The position numbers were made by a program, and so were the translations under genes. Below, in pieces: positions 22,961 to 35,025 of a DNA stretch of 64,000 nt; position 1 is the first letter of the stretch; each line of letters starts with the position of its first letter. This stretch comes from Morinoia aosen (lineage: Eukaryota; Arthropoda; Malacostraca; Amphipoda; Talitridae), in the NCBI GenBank assembly GCA_030386875.1, contig CM059578.1, positions 26,831,009 through 26,895,008 of the forward strand. Direction: 5' to 3'. The notes under the pieces are model-generated. The model saw only the letters and a program-made list of their open reading frames with translations. It did no database searches and was not told the DNA's origin.

Positions 22961-24715
22961 TCACTTTTTTGCACACATCAACGTATGCAGCAAACGCATT
23001 CACTCTGACAATGCTGGGTCAAGTCACATATCAGTGCCGTGCTCACCTGATAATTTACAGTGGTAGAACACTTACGATTTTTAAAGAACACTTACGCCGC
23101 ACGGTCTTAAAACACTGATCAAATACTTCGCGCGTTTCTGACTCTCTACACCACAAAACGCGTCGCAGAAACAATGCATGCACAATCAAACACGGAGTGT
23201 CATGTTCCCACGTCCGGACACCGTACAGAGGCACTAAAACTTGGACCCATCAAGAATGTGCGCAAACTTTGCTGACGTCTTGGCACCGCAGCGGAGAGGA
23301 TCGTGTTATCTCGATCAGAGGTGCCACAGATAAGGAAGGCTTCATTCCCAGAAATAAAGGCGTTATTCTGTGAAGGAACGCCTTTGCGCAGAAACTTAAC
23401 CTCTTCACACTGTCGCTCCCGCCCCAGTTCTGCTGGCTCACACCGAGATAATGACACAGTGGGCAATATTCCTCAAGAGACCTGTGTATGTATAATGCCG
23501 TACTCCTGTGGCCAATATTAACGTTTTTCCTAGACTTCCGCAGCCTAATCTTATCTCTCGCTTTGTTCGATTGCGCGGTGGTATTTTCAAAAGAATTCCT
23601 CGCAAGCCAGGTCATCGGAGAGGCGCGCGCTGGCGGAGCTACCCGAGTTGACCAAACAGCTAATTACATCACAATCAAATCATAATCCTTAATATTCAGA
23701 GCTTAAGCGCGAACCTTCAAACAAGCTTCGTGATATCTGCGTGTTATCAACAATGAAATTCATATCATTGAAATGGCTCCTGCAAATGAACTGAAACAAA
23801 TATACGCTCAACTTTCCTAGCGCTTTGAATCAAAGCTAGGTGGCGTAAAACATTATCAAATGGGATTAGTGACGTTTACTTAATCCTATTACAATTCATG
23901 CTTAATCAGAAAGCTTTCCCTATTACGCATTCAAGGACTTAGTGCAAGGGCAAAAATCAAACAACTGGAGAGTGCGCAATGGTGAACAGGCTGCAGGATT
24001 TAATAACAAAATAATAATATTTACTGAAATCAAACTAACGCAATGTACTTATTTAATACAGAGTATAAAGTTACACATGAACAACAAGATTTCAAGCCCT
24101 TTTTTGGTCTAGACTATTCAGGCACAAGCTGCAAAAAAGGAAAGCAACGGCATTTAAGACTTATCTACTATGTTTCCTAGAAAGTAATTACTTAATACTA
24201 ATAGAACCCCACAGCAATATATTAAAACAAAAACTTTTATATTGCTCAACACACTCCCCGCGTATTGGCCTATTGGGCCACTTGTGTACCAACAGGTAAA
24301 TTGTCCATTTACGTGCCGGTATAAATGCAGAACATTTTATGTTCCACGACATTTTTTAAAAATAATCGTAATCATACGAGGGGAAATGTTATCGTGGAAT
24401 TTTAGTTTTCGTATTCATTCGGAAGAATTAAAATTCATTACAGCTGGAAAATCAATTTCCCCATTCTGCTACTTACAACCAAACCAAACCTACCATAACA
24501 GCCGCGGAAACGCAGGGAACGTGGTAAACATAGCTAGATCACGCTGATTTGCGACTGCGAAGGAAATGCAAGCGACTCGAAGCGGGTCCTCGGCCGTGTT
24601 TGAGAGATGCGTGTGGGCCGGCGCTCGATTGTGCTGAAAATAACCGACCCTGAACTGTCACTAAAAAATCAGCGCTCAGCTTAAGAACCATTAGACGTGA
24701 ACACAACCGGAACTT
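22961..24715. other. Non-coding stretch, no gene recognised
   Basis: Short frames only. A small hairpin, AAAGGCGTT and AACGCCTTT separated by 12 bp, lies near 23356-23385. No repeat family was recognised. Confidence 0.35.
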
Positions 24716-24902
24716 TTAACACGTTGACTACGATGGATTAAACTGATGTTCAGCATTCAATTCAAACTCAAGTTCAAAAGTTATTAGGAATTTTATAAAT
24801 ACCAAACATTAAACTTGTTTATCAAATACCATTAATTTTCAAAAGAAAAACTTAAGCATGACCCACCGATGGGTCATATCGTACTCAAGTCAACGTGTTT
24901 AT
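24716..24902. mobile_element. TTAA MITE, family B, copy 1
   Basis: Begins TTAACACGTTGACTACG and ends GTACTCAAGTCAACGTGTT. The body has ATAAATACCAAACATTAAA and near the right end GACCCACCGATGGGTC, a near-perfect palindrome. Same length class as family A but a different internal sequence. Confidence 0.75.
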
Positions 24903-25637
24903 AATTTATTAACTTATGTTTCAGTTTTAATTCTGATAGTGGAGTCGATAAAAAACATTTTTTGATAGACTCTAAAAAACATTTTTTGATAGACTCGTGA
25001 CACCGGCACTAACTCGATCGATGCGTCACATCCTCCACTCATCTTCGGCTTCTGTTTACACGACAGCTCATGTTTGCCTTAAAAAACTTCATTACTACAG
25101 GCGGAAACATCTTATCAACCTTTCATGATAGCCTAATCAACCGCATTGCGTAGTAAAGGTGCGAAATTAAGAAAGTTTTAAAACGTTGCTGTACACCACG
25201 TGTGCTCAGCCGAGAGCACAAACGCCTGAAAGAATGTAACTCATGCCATAAAATTGATGTTTTTATTAGCTTTATGAACCGCACTTTAATGTTGTCTTAA
25301 AATTAATTATTCAAGTGCCAAGCATTATTTTTCAAATTTTCGCCTTTAAAAACGATGTTTTTTACTTAATGTTGGGAATGGTTCATGAATGTTGGCTTAA
25401 AATTAATTACCTAAGCGCTACACTTTATTTTTCAATTTCTCCGTTATGTGTGTTCTGATGACGTAGATTAAATCGTTCAATGTAAACATCTAAAAATCTA
25501 CACTTGGAGTTATGTAATGTATACAATATGTTCCGTAAAATCCCAAACCGAGTATTTATTGTCCCGGATCAGTAACACCACCATAAGAATACCATAAGCA
25601 TTTAATTTCAATCAAAATTATGCGGTATTATCGATAA
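24903..25637. other. Non-coding AT-rich stretch
   Basis: Contains a direct pair AAACATTTTTTGATAGACTC (24954 and 24976). A diverged pair around 25280 and 25390 shares TTAAAATTAATTA and ATTATTTTTCAA. No gene is recognised. Confidence 0.4.
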
Positions 25638-25833
25638 CCACTGATACGGGAAATAATTACGGGTATTACTGATACGGTAAAATGAATGCTCGGTTCGTGT
25701 TTTTGTGGAACATACGGTATAGTGTTCAGGCATGTCCACTGATACGGGAAATAATTACGGGTATTACTGATACGGTAAAATAAATGCTCGGTTCGTGTTT
25801 TTTTGGAACATACGGTATAGTGTTCAGGCATGT
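25638..25833. repeat. 98-bp direct duplication
   Basis: Two nearly identical copies offset by 98 bp, each running from CCACTGATACGGGAAATAAT to AGTGTTCAGGCATGT. They differ at a few bases (AATGAATG versus AATAAATG). The 21-bp array follows about 60 bp later. Confidence 0.9.
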
Positions 25834-25891
25834 AGGTAGAATATCAAGTATGGCAGCACGAAGAAGAGGAAGTAAGCAACCAACGAAGTGT

Positions 25892-28634
25892 GCATTGTTC
25901 CCTCATATAACCGCATTGTTCCCTCATATAACCGCATTTTTCCCTCATATAAACACATTGTTCCCTCATATAACCGCATTGTTCCCTCATATAAACGCAT
26001 TGTTCCCTCATATAAACGCATTGTTCCCTCATATAACCGCATTGTTCCCTCATATAACCGCATTTTTCACTCATATAACCGCATTGTTCACTCATATAAC
26101 CGCATTGTTCACTCATATAACCGCATTGTTCATTCATATAACCGCATTGTTCACTCATATAACCGCATTGTTCACTCATATAACCGCATTGTTCCTTCAT
26201 ATAACCGCATTGTTCCCTCATATAAACGCATTGTTCCCTCATATAACCGCATTGTTCCCTCATATAACCGCATTGTTCACTCATATAACCGCATTGTTCC
26301 CTCATATAACCGCATTGTTCACTCATATAACCGCATTGTTCACTCATATAACCGCATTGTTCCCTCATATAAACGCATTGTTCCCTCATATAACCGCATT
26401 GTTCCCTCATATAACCGCATTGTTCACTCATATAACCGCATTGTTCACTCATATAACCGCATTGTTCCTTCATATAACCGCATTGTTCCCTCATATAAAC
26501 GCATTGTTCCCTCATATAACCGCATTGTTCCCTCATATAACCGCATTGTTCACTCATATAACCGCATTGTTCCCTCATATAAACGCATTGTTCCCTCATA
26601 TAACCGCATTGTTCCCTCATATAACCGCATTGTTCCCTCATATAACCGCATTGTTCACTCATATAACCGCATTGTTCCCTCATATAAACGCATTGTTCCC
26701 TCATATAACCGCATTGTTCCCTCATATAACCGCATTGTTCACTCATATAACCGCATTGTTCACTCATATAACCGCATTGTTCCCTCATATAACCGCATTG
26801 TTCACTCATATAACCGCATTGTTCCTTCATATAACCGCATTGTTCCCTCATATAAACGCATTGTTCCCTCATATAACCGCATTGTTCCCTCATATAACCG
26901 CATTGTTCACTCATATAACCGCATTGTTCACTCATATAACCGCATTGTTCACTCATATAACCGCATTGTTCACTCATATAACCGCATTGTTCACTCATAT
27001 AACCGCATTGTTCCTTCATATAACCGCATTGTTCCCTCATATAAACGCATTGTTCCCTCATATAACCGCATTGTTCCCTCATATAACCGCATTTTTCCCT
27101 CATATAACCGCATTTTTCACTCATATAACCGCATTGTTCCCTCATATAACCGCATTGTTCCCTCATATAACCGCATTTTTCCCTCATATAACCGCATTGT
27201 TCCCTCATATAACCGCATTGTTCCCTCATATAACCGCATTTTTCCCTCATATAACCGCATTGTTCCCTCATATAACCGCATTGTTCCCTCATAACCGCAT
27301 TTTTCCCTCATATAACCGCATTTTTCACTCATATAACCGCATTGTTCACTCATATAACCGCATTGTTCCCTCATATAACCGCATTGTTCCCTCATATAAC
27401 CGCATTGTTCCCTCATATAACCGCATTGTTCCCTCATATAACCGCATTGTTCCCTCATATAACCGCATTTTTCACTCATATAACCGCATTGTTCACTCAT
27501 ATAACCGCATTGTTCATTCATATAACCGCATTTTTCCTTCATATAACCGCATTGTTCCCTCATATAAACGCATTGTTCCCTCATATAACCGCATTGTTCC
27601 CTCATATAACCGCATTGTTCCCTCATATAACCGCATTTTTCACTCATATAACCGCATTGTTCACTCATATAACCGCATTGTTCCCTCATATAACGCATTG
27701 CTCACTCATATAACCGCATTGTTCCCTCATATAACCGCATTGTTCCCTCATATAACGCATTGCTCACTCATATAACCGCATTGTTCCCTCATATAACCGC
27801 ATTGTTCCCTCATATAACCGCATTGTTCCCTCATATAACCGCATTTTTCACTCATATAACCGCATTGTTCACTCATATAACCGCATTGTTCCCTCATATA
27901 ACGCATTGCTCACTCATATAACGCATTGTTCACTCATATAACCGCATTGTTCCCTCATATAACCGCATTGTTCACTCATATAACCGAATTGTTCACTCAT
28001 ATTACCGCATTGTTCACTCATATAACCGCATTGTTCACTCATATAACCGCATTGTTCCCTCATATAACCGCATTGTTCCCTCATATAACCGCATTGTTCA
28101 CTCATATAACCGCATTGTTCCCTCATATAACCGCATTGTTCACTCATATTACCGCATTGTTCACTCATATAACCGCATTGTTCCCTCATATAACCGCATT
28201 GTTCACTCATATAACCGAATTGTTCACTCATATTACCGCATTGTTCACTCATATAACCGCATTGTTCCCTCATATAACCGCATTGTTCACTCATATTACC
28301 GCATTGTTCACTCATATAACCGCATTGTTCCCTCATATAACCGCATTGTTCACTCATATAACCGAATTGTTCACTCATATAACCGCATTGTTCACTCATA
28401 TAACCGCATTGTTCCCTCATATAACCGCATTGTTCACTCATATAACCGAATTGTTCACTCATATTACCGCATTGTTCACTCATATAACCGCATTGTTCAC
28501 TCATATAAACGCATTGTTCACTCATATAACCGCATTGTTCACTCATATAACCGCATTGTTCCCTCATATAACCGCATTGTTCCCTCATATAACCGCATTG
28601 TTCACTCATATAACCGCATTGTTCACTCATATAA
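25892..28634. repeat. 21-bp minisatellite, about 130 copies
   Basis: The unit is CATTGTTC(C/A)CTCATATAACC plus G, 21 bp. Variants (AAACG, TTTTTC, CCTTCAT, ATTACC, CCGAATT) recur in patterned groups; GTTCCTTCAT marks sit 13, 17 and 9 units apart, showing higher-order duplication. One unit near 27287 lacks two bases and several near 27690, 27750 and 27900-27915 lack one, shifting the frame. Frames of up to 663 codons (FPHITAL repeats) are open on both strands and are repeat artefacts. Confidence 0.97.
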
Positions 28635-28758
28635 ATAAAACAATTTGTAGCGTGCTTGCTTGCTTCACAGTCAGAACCTTCACCAAGGCTCATAACTTGA
28701 TACTTGAGGCCTATATACTGACCTGAAAATTCGCTTATTGTTTTTACATTTGCTTGCG

Positions 28759-29895
28759 TGTTACTGTTTGGTTACTGCGTGCACGTTAAGTTACTGCGTG
28801 CACGTGAGGTTACTGCGTGCACGTGAGGTTACTGCGTGCACGAGAGGTTACTGCATGCACGTGAGGTTACTGCGTGCACGTGAGGTTACTGCGTGCACGT
28901 GAGGTTACTGCGTGCACGTGAGGTTACTGCGTGCACGTGAGGTTACTGCGTGCACGCGAGGTTACTGCGTGCACGCGAGGTTACTGCGTGCACGTGAGGT
29001 TACTGCGTGCACGAGAGGTTACTGCGTGCACGTGAGGTTACTGCGTGCACGTGAGGTTACTGCGTGCACGCGAGGTTACTGCGTGCACGTTAAGGTACTG
29101 CGTGCACGTGAGGTTACTGCGTGCACGAGAGGTTACTGCGTGCACGTGAGGTTACTGCGTGCACGAGAGGTTACTGCGTGCACGTGAGGTTACTGCGTGC
29201 ACGTGAGGTTACTGCGTGCACGTGAGGTTACTGCGTGCACGCGATGTTACTGCGTGCACGTGAGGTTACTGCGTGCACGTAGGGTAATTGCGTGCACGTG
29301 AGGTTACTGCGTGCACGTGAGGTTACTGCGTGCACATGAGGTTACTGCGTGCACGTGAGGTTACTGCGTGCACGTGAGGTTACAACGTGCACGTGAGGTT
29401 ACAACGTGCACGTAGGGTAATTGCGTGCACGTGAGGTTACTGCGTGCACGCGAGGTTACTGCGTGCACGTAAGGTTACTGCGTGCACGTGAGGTTACTGC
29501 GTGCACGTGAGGTTACTGCATGCACGTGAGGTTACTGCGCGCACCTGAGGTTACTGCATGCATGCGAGGTTACTGCGTGCACGTGAGGTTACTGCGTGCA
29601 CGTGAGATTACTACGTGCACGTGAGGTTACTGCGTGCATTCTGAGGCTGCGTGCACGTGAGGCTGCGTGCACGTGAGGCTGCGTGCACGTGAGGTTGCGT
29701 GCACGGGAGGTTACTGCGTGCACGAGAGGTTACTGCGTGCACGTGATGTTACTGCGTGCACGTGAGGTTAATGCGTGCACGTGAGGTTACTGCGTGCACG
29801 TGAGGTTACTGCGTGCATGTGAAGTTACTGCATGCATGAGAGGTTACTGCGTGCACGTGTGGCTGCGTGCACGTGAGGTTACTGCGTGCACGTGA
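28759..29895. repeat. 19-bp minisatellite of E-box/GCGTG units, about 59 copies
   Basis: The unit GGTTACTGCGTGCACGTGA holds the E-box CACGTG and the overlapping GCGTG core. Variants end GCACGCGAG, GCACGAGAG or GCACGTAAG and lose the E-box but keep GCGTG. Between about 29640 and 29700 shorter units (GAGGCTGCGTGCACGT) lack TTACT. Confidence 0.97.
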
Positions 29896-30019
29896 TGCAC
29901 ACGCCCTGTGCACGCAGCACACGTGGTGCAGGCAGAGCTGCACGCGGAAATGTCTGCCGCCAGCCCGCCACCGCACATGTTTCCGCCAAGGGGCGCTTCT
30001 CAGAAGGGTTGCGGGTACG

Positions 30020-30300
30020 GTAATGGGGGGTAGGGGCTTAAACAAGGTGGGGGGGTAAGTGGGAGGATCAACCACGGGAGGAAAAGGGGGCCAAACACGG
30101 GGGAAAGTGGGGGAAGGCTCAACCACTGGGGAAGTTGCTGTGCTCAAAAGTGTCCATTCTACTAGACTTACGATACAATCTACAGCTGTATCACTTATGG
30201 TGAATAAATAAATTGTTTAAATTACTTATAGGAGGGGGGGGGGGAGTTAACTACGGGGGAAAGCGGGGGTCACCCGGGTGGGGGAGAGGGGTGTCAACCC
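30020..30300. other. G-rich tracts, G-quadruplex-prone
   Basis: Runs of 3-11 G on the plus strand occur in two clusters, 30027-30130 and 30231-30290, separated by ordinary AT-rich sequence. They follow the 19-bp array by about 130 bp. Confidence 0.7.
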
Positions 30301-30601
30301 GTAAGCATCACCCTAACAACGTCACACAGTGCAGAATGAATGCCTGATTCAACATGACTTCAAAATACTCGTTTTTTGTTGCAATTTATTGACCCAGATT
30401 TTCTGGAAAAATGAACGTTTAGGATGAGTTGTAAACGGTTTGTACGTATAATCGAACATCATCGTATCGCTACATTTATGACTCGCCCCGTACGTTCGCT
30501 TCGGTGTAATTATTTTTCTTCGCCACACCCGAAAATGCTCAAAAATTATAAGATTTTATTCGTAGCACAGATACAAGACTGCTTCAAATGAGTGTCCCTG
30601 T

Positions 30602-30869
30602 CTCGGTAGAGGAAATAAGGTAGGTTCAAGCCAGTCTTTTTTCGTCGACTGTGTGGTTTTGCTGACGTCATGGCAACGAACCAATAGTAGCGCTCATATT
30701 GCATCTGGTAGCACTGCTATTCCAAAATCTGGCTCCACTGGCCTAACGACATGGCGTTTTGGTGACGTCACAAATTTTGTTTGAAATAAAGCCGTTCTAT
30801 TGGCTAGCCGAACAAGAGGAGGTGTATTTTCTTCCATAGAAATGACCCTACCTTGTTTCCTCTACCGTG
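30602..30869. mobile_element. 268-bp MITE with 8-bp target duplication (hAT-like), copy 1
   Basis: Terminal inverted repeats CTCGGTAGAGGAAATAAGG and, at the right end reverse-complemented, CACGGTAGAGGAAACAAGG. It is flanked by 30594-30601 GTCCCTGT and 30870-30877 GTCACTGT, an 8-bp duplication with one mismatch. It is about 80% similar to the reverse complement of 56160-56430. Two CRE-type palindromes TGACGTCA lie inside. The 8-bp duplication points to the hAT superfamily. Confidence 0.85.
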
Positions 30870-31048
30870 GTCACTGTGCGACAAATTTGCGGTCCGAAAA
30901 ATCCATGTCGCGTTAGACCCGTTTCGGGGTAAAAATTGGTCCGAATTTTGAAACTGACCTTTATTCCCCCAGATTAGGCACATTGTCCTTGACCACGAAC
31001 CTTACGTTATCATTATTAGTTATGAATGAAAAACACACATCCGTCAAT

Positions 31049-31411
31049 TTAAGCAGCATTTGTCCGTCCAAGCCTTTTGTGTAGAGTGTGATCTTCCCTT
31101 TGATATTCCAGCAGAATAGTATACAACATGCCAGGGTTTAATTTTCCTTCGAATCGTTGCTGCCTCACTGAAATATGATATCCATGCTCATCATTCACAT
31201 CACCGAGATTCTCGGCAAAAAAATCCAAACGAGAGTGGCTCACATTTACTTTCAGATACATATTACATCCCATATAGTGATAATGACTCAGCGGATCATT
31301 CACAACCTTCGCATAAACTATGTTTCTCCAGGAAGTTATCACAAACTTTCTTGAATGTCTCGCAGGCAAGTTTCTCTTTTCTCTCAAGATGCGTAACGGA
31401 GGTTTCATCAA
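31049..31411 (-). pseudogene. Remnant of a transposon-associated arthropod protein
   Basis: The minus frame reads GCNMYLKVNVSHSRLDFFAE, then NLGDVNDEHG, QQRFEGKLNPGML and KRLGRTNAA. It resembles the C-terminal region of a multi-copy, unnamed protein family I associate with repetitive loci of arthropod and cnidarian genomes (pattern GCNMSLKxHFLxSHLDFFPxNLG, then DEHGERFHQD, then RYQGKW). Here the segment between DEHG and RFEGK is shortened and FHQD is missing, and no N-terminal part is present. It is likely a decayed fragment. The family's biochemical function is not known to me. Confidence 0.5.
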
Positions 31412-31420
31412 CTACATCAC

Positions 31421-31563
31421 ACAACACACCGACACAACACTATACAACACACCGACACAACACTATACAACACACCGACACAACACTATACAACACACCG
31501 ACACAACACTATACAACACACCGACACAACACAACACACCGACACAACACTACACAACACAAC
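31421..31563. repeat. 23-bp minisatellite, about 6 copies
   Basis: The unit is ACACCGACACAACACTATAC plus AAC. The last units are shortened. Confidence 0.93.
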
Positions 31564-31616
31564 AGATACGCACATGAAGCAGCACATAGCAGCAGAGGTT
31601 TAGTGCAGCGAGGATA

Positions 31617-32497
31617 GCATTGCTAGAGATAAGCACTGCTAGTCGATGATAAGCTCTGCTAGTCGGTGACAAGCTCTGCTAGTCGGTGACAAGCTCTGCT
31701 AGTCGGTGACAAGCTCTGCTAGTCGGTGACAAGCTCTGCTAGTCGGTGACAAGCTCTGCTAGTCGGTGACAAGCTCTGCTAGTCGGTGACAAGCTCTGCT
31801 AGTCGGTGACAAGCTCTGCTAGTCGGTGACAAGCTCTGCTAGTCGGTGACAAGCTCTGCTAGTCGGTGACAAGCTCTGCTAGTCGGTGACAAGCTCTGCT
31901 AGTCGGTGACAAGCTCTGCTAGTCGGTGATAAGCTCTACTAGTCGGAGATAAGCTCTGCTAGTCGGAGATAAGCTCTGCTAGTCGGAGATAAGCTCTGCT
32001 AGTCGGAGATAAGCTCTGCTAGTCGGAGATAAGCTCTGCTAGTCGGAGATAAGCTCTGCTAGTCGGAGATAAGCTCTGCTAGTCGGAGATAAGCTCTGCT
32101 AGTCGGAGATAAGCTCTGCTGGTCGGAGATAAGCTCTGCTAGTCGGAGATAAGCTCTACTAGTCGGAGATAAGCTATGCTAGTTGGAGATAAGCTCTGCT
32201 AGTTGGAGATAAGCTCTGCTAGTCGGAGATAAGCTCTGCTAGTCGGAGATAAGCTCTGCTAGTCGGTGATAAGCTCTGCTAGTCGGTGATAAGCTCTGCT
32301 AGTCGGTGATGAGCTCTGCTAGTTGGAGCTAAGCTCTGCTAGTCGGTGATAAGCACTGCTAGTCGGTGGTAAGCTCGGCTAGTCGGTGATAAGCTCTGCT
32401 AGTCGGAGATAAGCTCTGCTAGTCGGTGATAAACACTGCTAGTCGGTGATAAGCTCTGCTAACCAGTAACAAGCACTGCAAGCCGGCGACAAGCACC
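31617..32497. repeat. 20-bp minisatellite, about 44 copies
   Basis: The unit is GCTCTGCTAGTCGGTGACAA. A block of near-identical GTGACAA units (31660-31930) is followed by a GAGATAA block (31940-32250) and a mixed GTGATAA tail that decays into AACCAGTAACAAGCACTGC. Confidence 0.96.
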
Positions 32498-32597
32498 CCA
32501 CAGCAGCAGGCGCGTGTCCAGGCTCACGACAGTTGCGCCGGTTTGCGTCGTCCGAAATCCGCGGTTTGGGTTGAATGATTTCGAGGACAAAGTCAGA

Positions 32598-32675
32598 GGG
32601 GAGAGGGGGGTGAGGTAGAAGAGGGAAGGGGGGGGGGAGAGACGGGGAGACTGGGTGGGGGTGTGTGGGGGTGCG
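32598..32675. other. G-rich tract between two arrays
   Basis: Plus-strand runs of G, including one of ten near 32629-32638 followed by GACGGGGAGACTGGG and GTGGGGGTG. It lies between the 20-bp and 15-bp arrays and is G-quadruplex-prone. Confidence 0.7.
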
Positions 32676-32801
32676 CTGAGCAAACCCCAGTTGCTGCGTA
32701 ACCTTCACGCAGAAGTTCGTTCAAAACCGGAAAATTCGTCAAGTGTCCGGCAAAACGAACGTTCAGCACGGAAGGTCGCGTGGTGCGTTGATCATCTCCC
32801 G

Positions 32802-34320
32802 AGCTGGTGCTGGGGTGACAGGTGTTGGTGTGACAGGTGCTGGTGTGACAGGTGCTGGTGTGACAGGTGCTGGTGTGACAGGTGCTGGTGTGACAGGTGC
32901 TGGTGTGACAGGTGCTGGTGTGACAGGTGCTGGTGTGACAGGCGCTGGTGTGACAGGTGCTGGTGGGACAGGCGCTGGTGTGACAGACGCTGGTGCGACA
33001 GACGCTGGTGCGACAGGCGCTGGTGCGACAGGTGCTGGTGCGACAGGCGCTGGTGCGACAGGCGCTGGTGCGACAGGTGCTGGTGCGACAGGTGCTGGTG
33101 CGACAGGTGCTGGTGCGACAGGTGCTGGTGCGACAGGTGCTGGTGCGACAGGTGCTGGTGCGACAGGTGCTGGTGCGACAGGTGCTGGTGCGACAGGCGC
33201 TGGTGCGACAGGCGCTGGTGCGACAGGCGCTGGTGCGACAGGCGCTGGTGCGACAGGCGCTGGTGCGACAGGCGCTGGTGCGACAGGCGCTGGTGCGACA
33301 GGCGCTGGTGTGACAGGCGCTGGTGTGACAGGCGCTGGTGTGACAGGCGCTGGTGTGGCAGGTGCTGGTGTGGCAGGCGCTGGTGTGGCAGGCGCTGGTG
33401 TGACAGGCGCTGGTGTGACAGGCGCTGGTGTGACAGGCGCTGGTGTGACAGGCGCTGGTGTGACAGGCGCTGGTGTGACAGGCGCTGGTGTGACAGGCGC
33501 TGGTGTGACAGGCGCTGGTGTGACAGGCGCTGGTGTGACAGGCGCTGGTGTGACAGGTGCTGGTGTGACAGGTGCTGGTGTGACAGGTGCTGGTGTGACA
33601 GGTGCTGGTGTGACAGGTGCTGGTGTGACAGGTGCTGGTGTGACAGGTGCTGGTGTGACAGGTGCTGGTGTGACAGGTGCTGGTGTGACAGGTGCTGGTG
33701 TGACAAGTGCTGGTGTGACAGGTGCTGGTGTGACAGGTGCTGGTGTGACAGGTGCTGGTGTGACAGGTGCTGGTGTGACAGGTGCTGGTGTGACAGGTGC
33801 TGGTGTGACAGGTGCTGGTGTGACAGGTGCTGGTGTGACAGGTGCTGGTGTGACAGGTGCTGGTGTGACAGGTGCTGGTGTGACAGGTGCTGGTGTGACA
33901 GGTGCTGGTGTGACAGGTGCTGGTGTGACAGGTGCTGGTGTGACAGGTGCTGGTGTGACAGGTGCTGGTGTGACAGGTGCTGGTGTGACAGGTGCTGGTG
34001 TGACAGGTGCTGGTGTGACAGGTGCTGGTGTGACAGGTGCTGGTGTGACAGGTGCTGGTGTGACAGGTGCTGGTGTGACAGGTGCTGGTGTGACAGGTGC
34101 TGGTGTGACAGGTGCTGGTGTGACAGGTGCTGGTGTGACAGGTGCTGGTGTGACAGGTGCTGGTGTGACAGGTGCTGGTGTGACAGGTGCTGGTGTGACA
34201 GGTGCTGGTGCGACAGGTGCTGGTGTGACAGGTGCTGGTGTGACAGTTGCTGGTGTGACAGGTGCTGGTGTGACAGGTGCTGGTGTGACAGGTGCTGGTG
34301 CTGGTGCTGGTGTGACGGGA
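32802..34320. repeat. 15-bp minisatellite, about 100 copies
   Basis: The unit is GGTGCTGGTGTGACA. Blocks differ by single bases: GCGACA at about 32990-33300, GGCGCT at 33180-33550, three TGGCA units at 33350-33390, and otherwise uniform GGTGCTGGTGTGACA. The plus strand is G-rich. Since 15 is a multiple of three and there are no stops, five or more frames on both strands stay open for 300-576 codons (GAGVT, CWCDR, TPAPV, HTSTC, HQHLS repeats). These are not proposed as genes. Confidence 0.97.
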
Positions 34321-34517
34321 CAAAAACGGACGCAGTTTAAGTTCTGCTTTGTGGCCTCTTTGCCTCCGCTTTGCGCGTCTTGAATAAGCATCTAATCATT
34401 TCATAGCAACTCAACAACCAATTCAGGTAACAGAAATAAACTCAGCAATGAAATAGTGCATTTACATCGCATGCCATTAATTTAGTACAGTAATTGAGCT
34501 TGATAACATTTGTGGCT
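34321..34517. other. Short non-coding spacer
   Basis: AT-rich sequence after the 15-bp array, nothing recognised. Confidence 0.3.
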
Positions 34518-34582
34518 CTGAATGAATGTTCCATTCATTCAGCACCGCTATTTCTGAATGAATGTTTCATTCATTCAGAAAT
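34518..34582. repeat. Two tandem perfect hairpins
   Basis: First hairpin: arms CTGAATGAATG (34518-34528) and CATTCATTCAG (34532-34542), loop TTC. Second hairpin: 15-bp arms 34550-34564 and 34568-34582, loop TTT, sharing the same CTGAATGAATG core. Confidence 0.9.
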
Positions 34583-34828
34583 TGAAGCACAACGTGACAA
34601 AGGAACAATTGTGAACAGTCACGCTGCAGTAGGGAGCAGCTAACAACATTACGCACTCTTTGGTGGAGTAAAACGCAAAGTCTACTGAGCTGCAGACTAG
34701 TCTTGAGACTAGCTACAATTTTTTAGCCCAAAAATTGCTGACATGCTTTTTGTGGCACGCTTGCACCATGTGGGTGTGTGAGCTCCAGCGCCGTCTTGTA
34801 GGAATGCGTTTTGGAATTCATAGGCTTA

Positions 34829-35025
34829 CGTGATCCTATTGCACTAGAGCTGATATTTGTGGTAGTCTGGAGTGCGGGATTAAAAATCCCACTCTTGTAC
34901 ATGAAATAAGCGTCCCGTGAGCATTGCTTTACGTGATTCTATTGCACTAGAGCTGCTATTTGTTGAAGTCTGGAGTGCGGGGTTAAAAATCACTCATGAA
35001 AATGAAATGAGCGTCTCGTTAGCAT
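34829..35025. repeat. Tandem duplication of about 100 bp
   Basis: Two diverged copies, each with TACGTGAT(C/T)CTATTGCAC, AGAGCTG, AGTCTGGAGTGCGGG and ATGAAAT(A/G)AGCGTC. The second copy has short deletions. Confidence 0.8.

Noticed and set aside
25784-27775. Long open frames (up to 663 codons) over the 21-bp array and similar frames over the 33-, 15-, 30-, 21- and 11-bp arrays
   Set aside because: Several frames on both strands are open at once, the peptides are exact unit translations, and no start context, splice site or non-repeat domain accompanies them. The openness follows from stop-free units with periods (or multiples) divisible by three.
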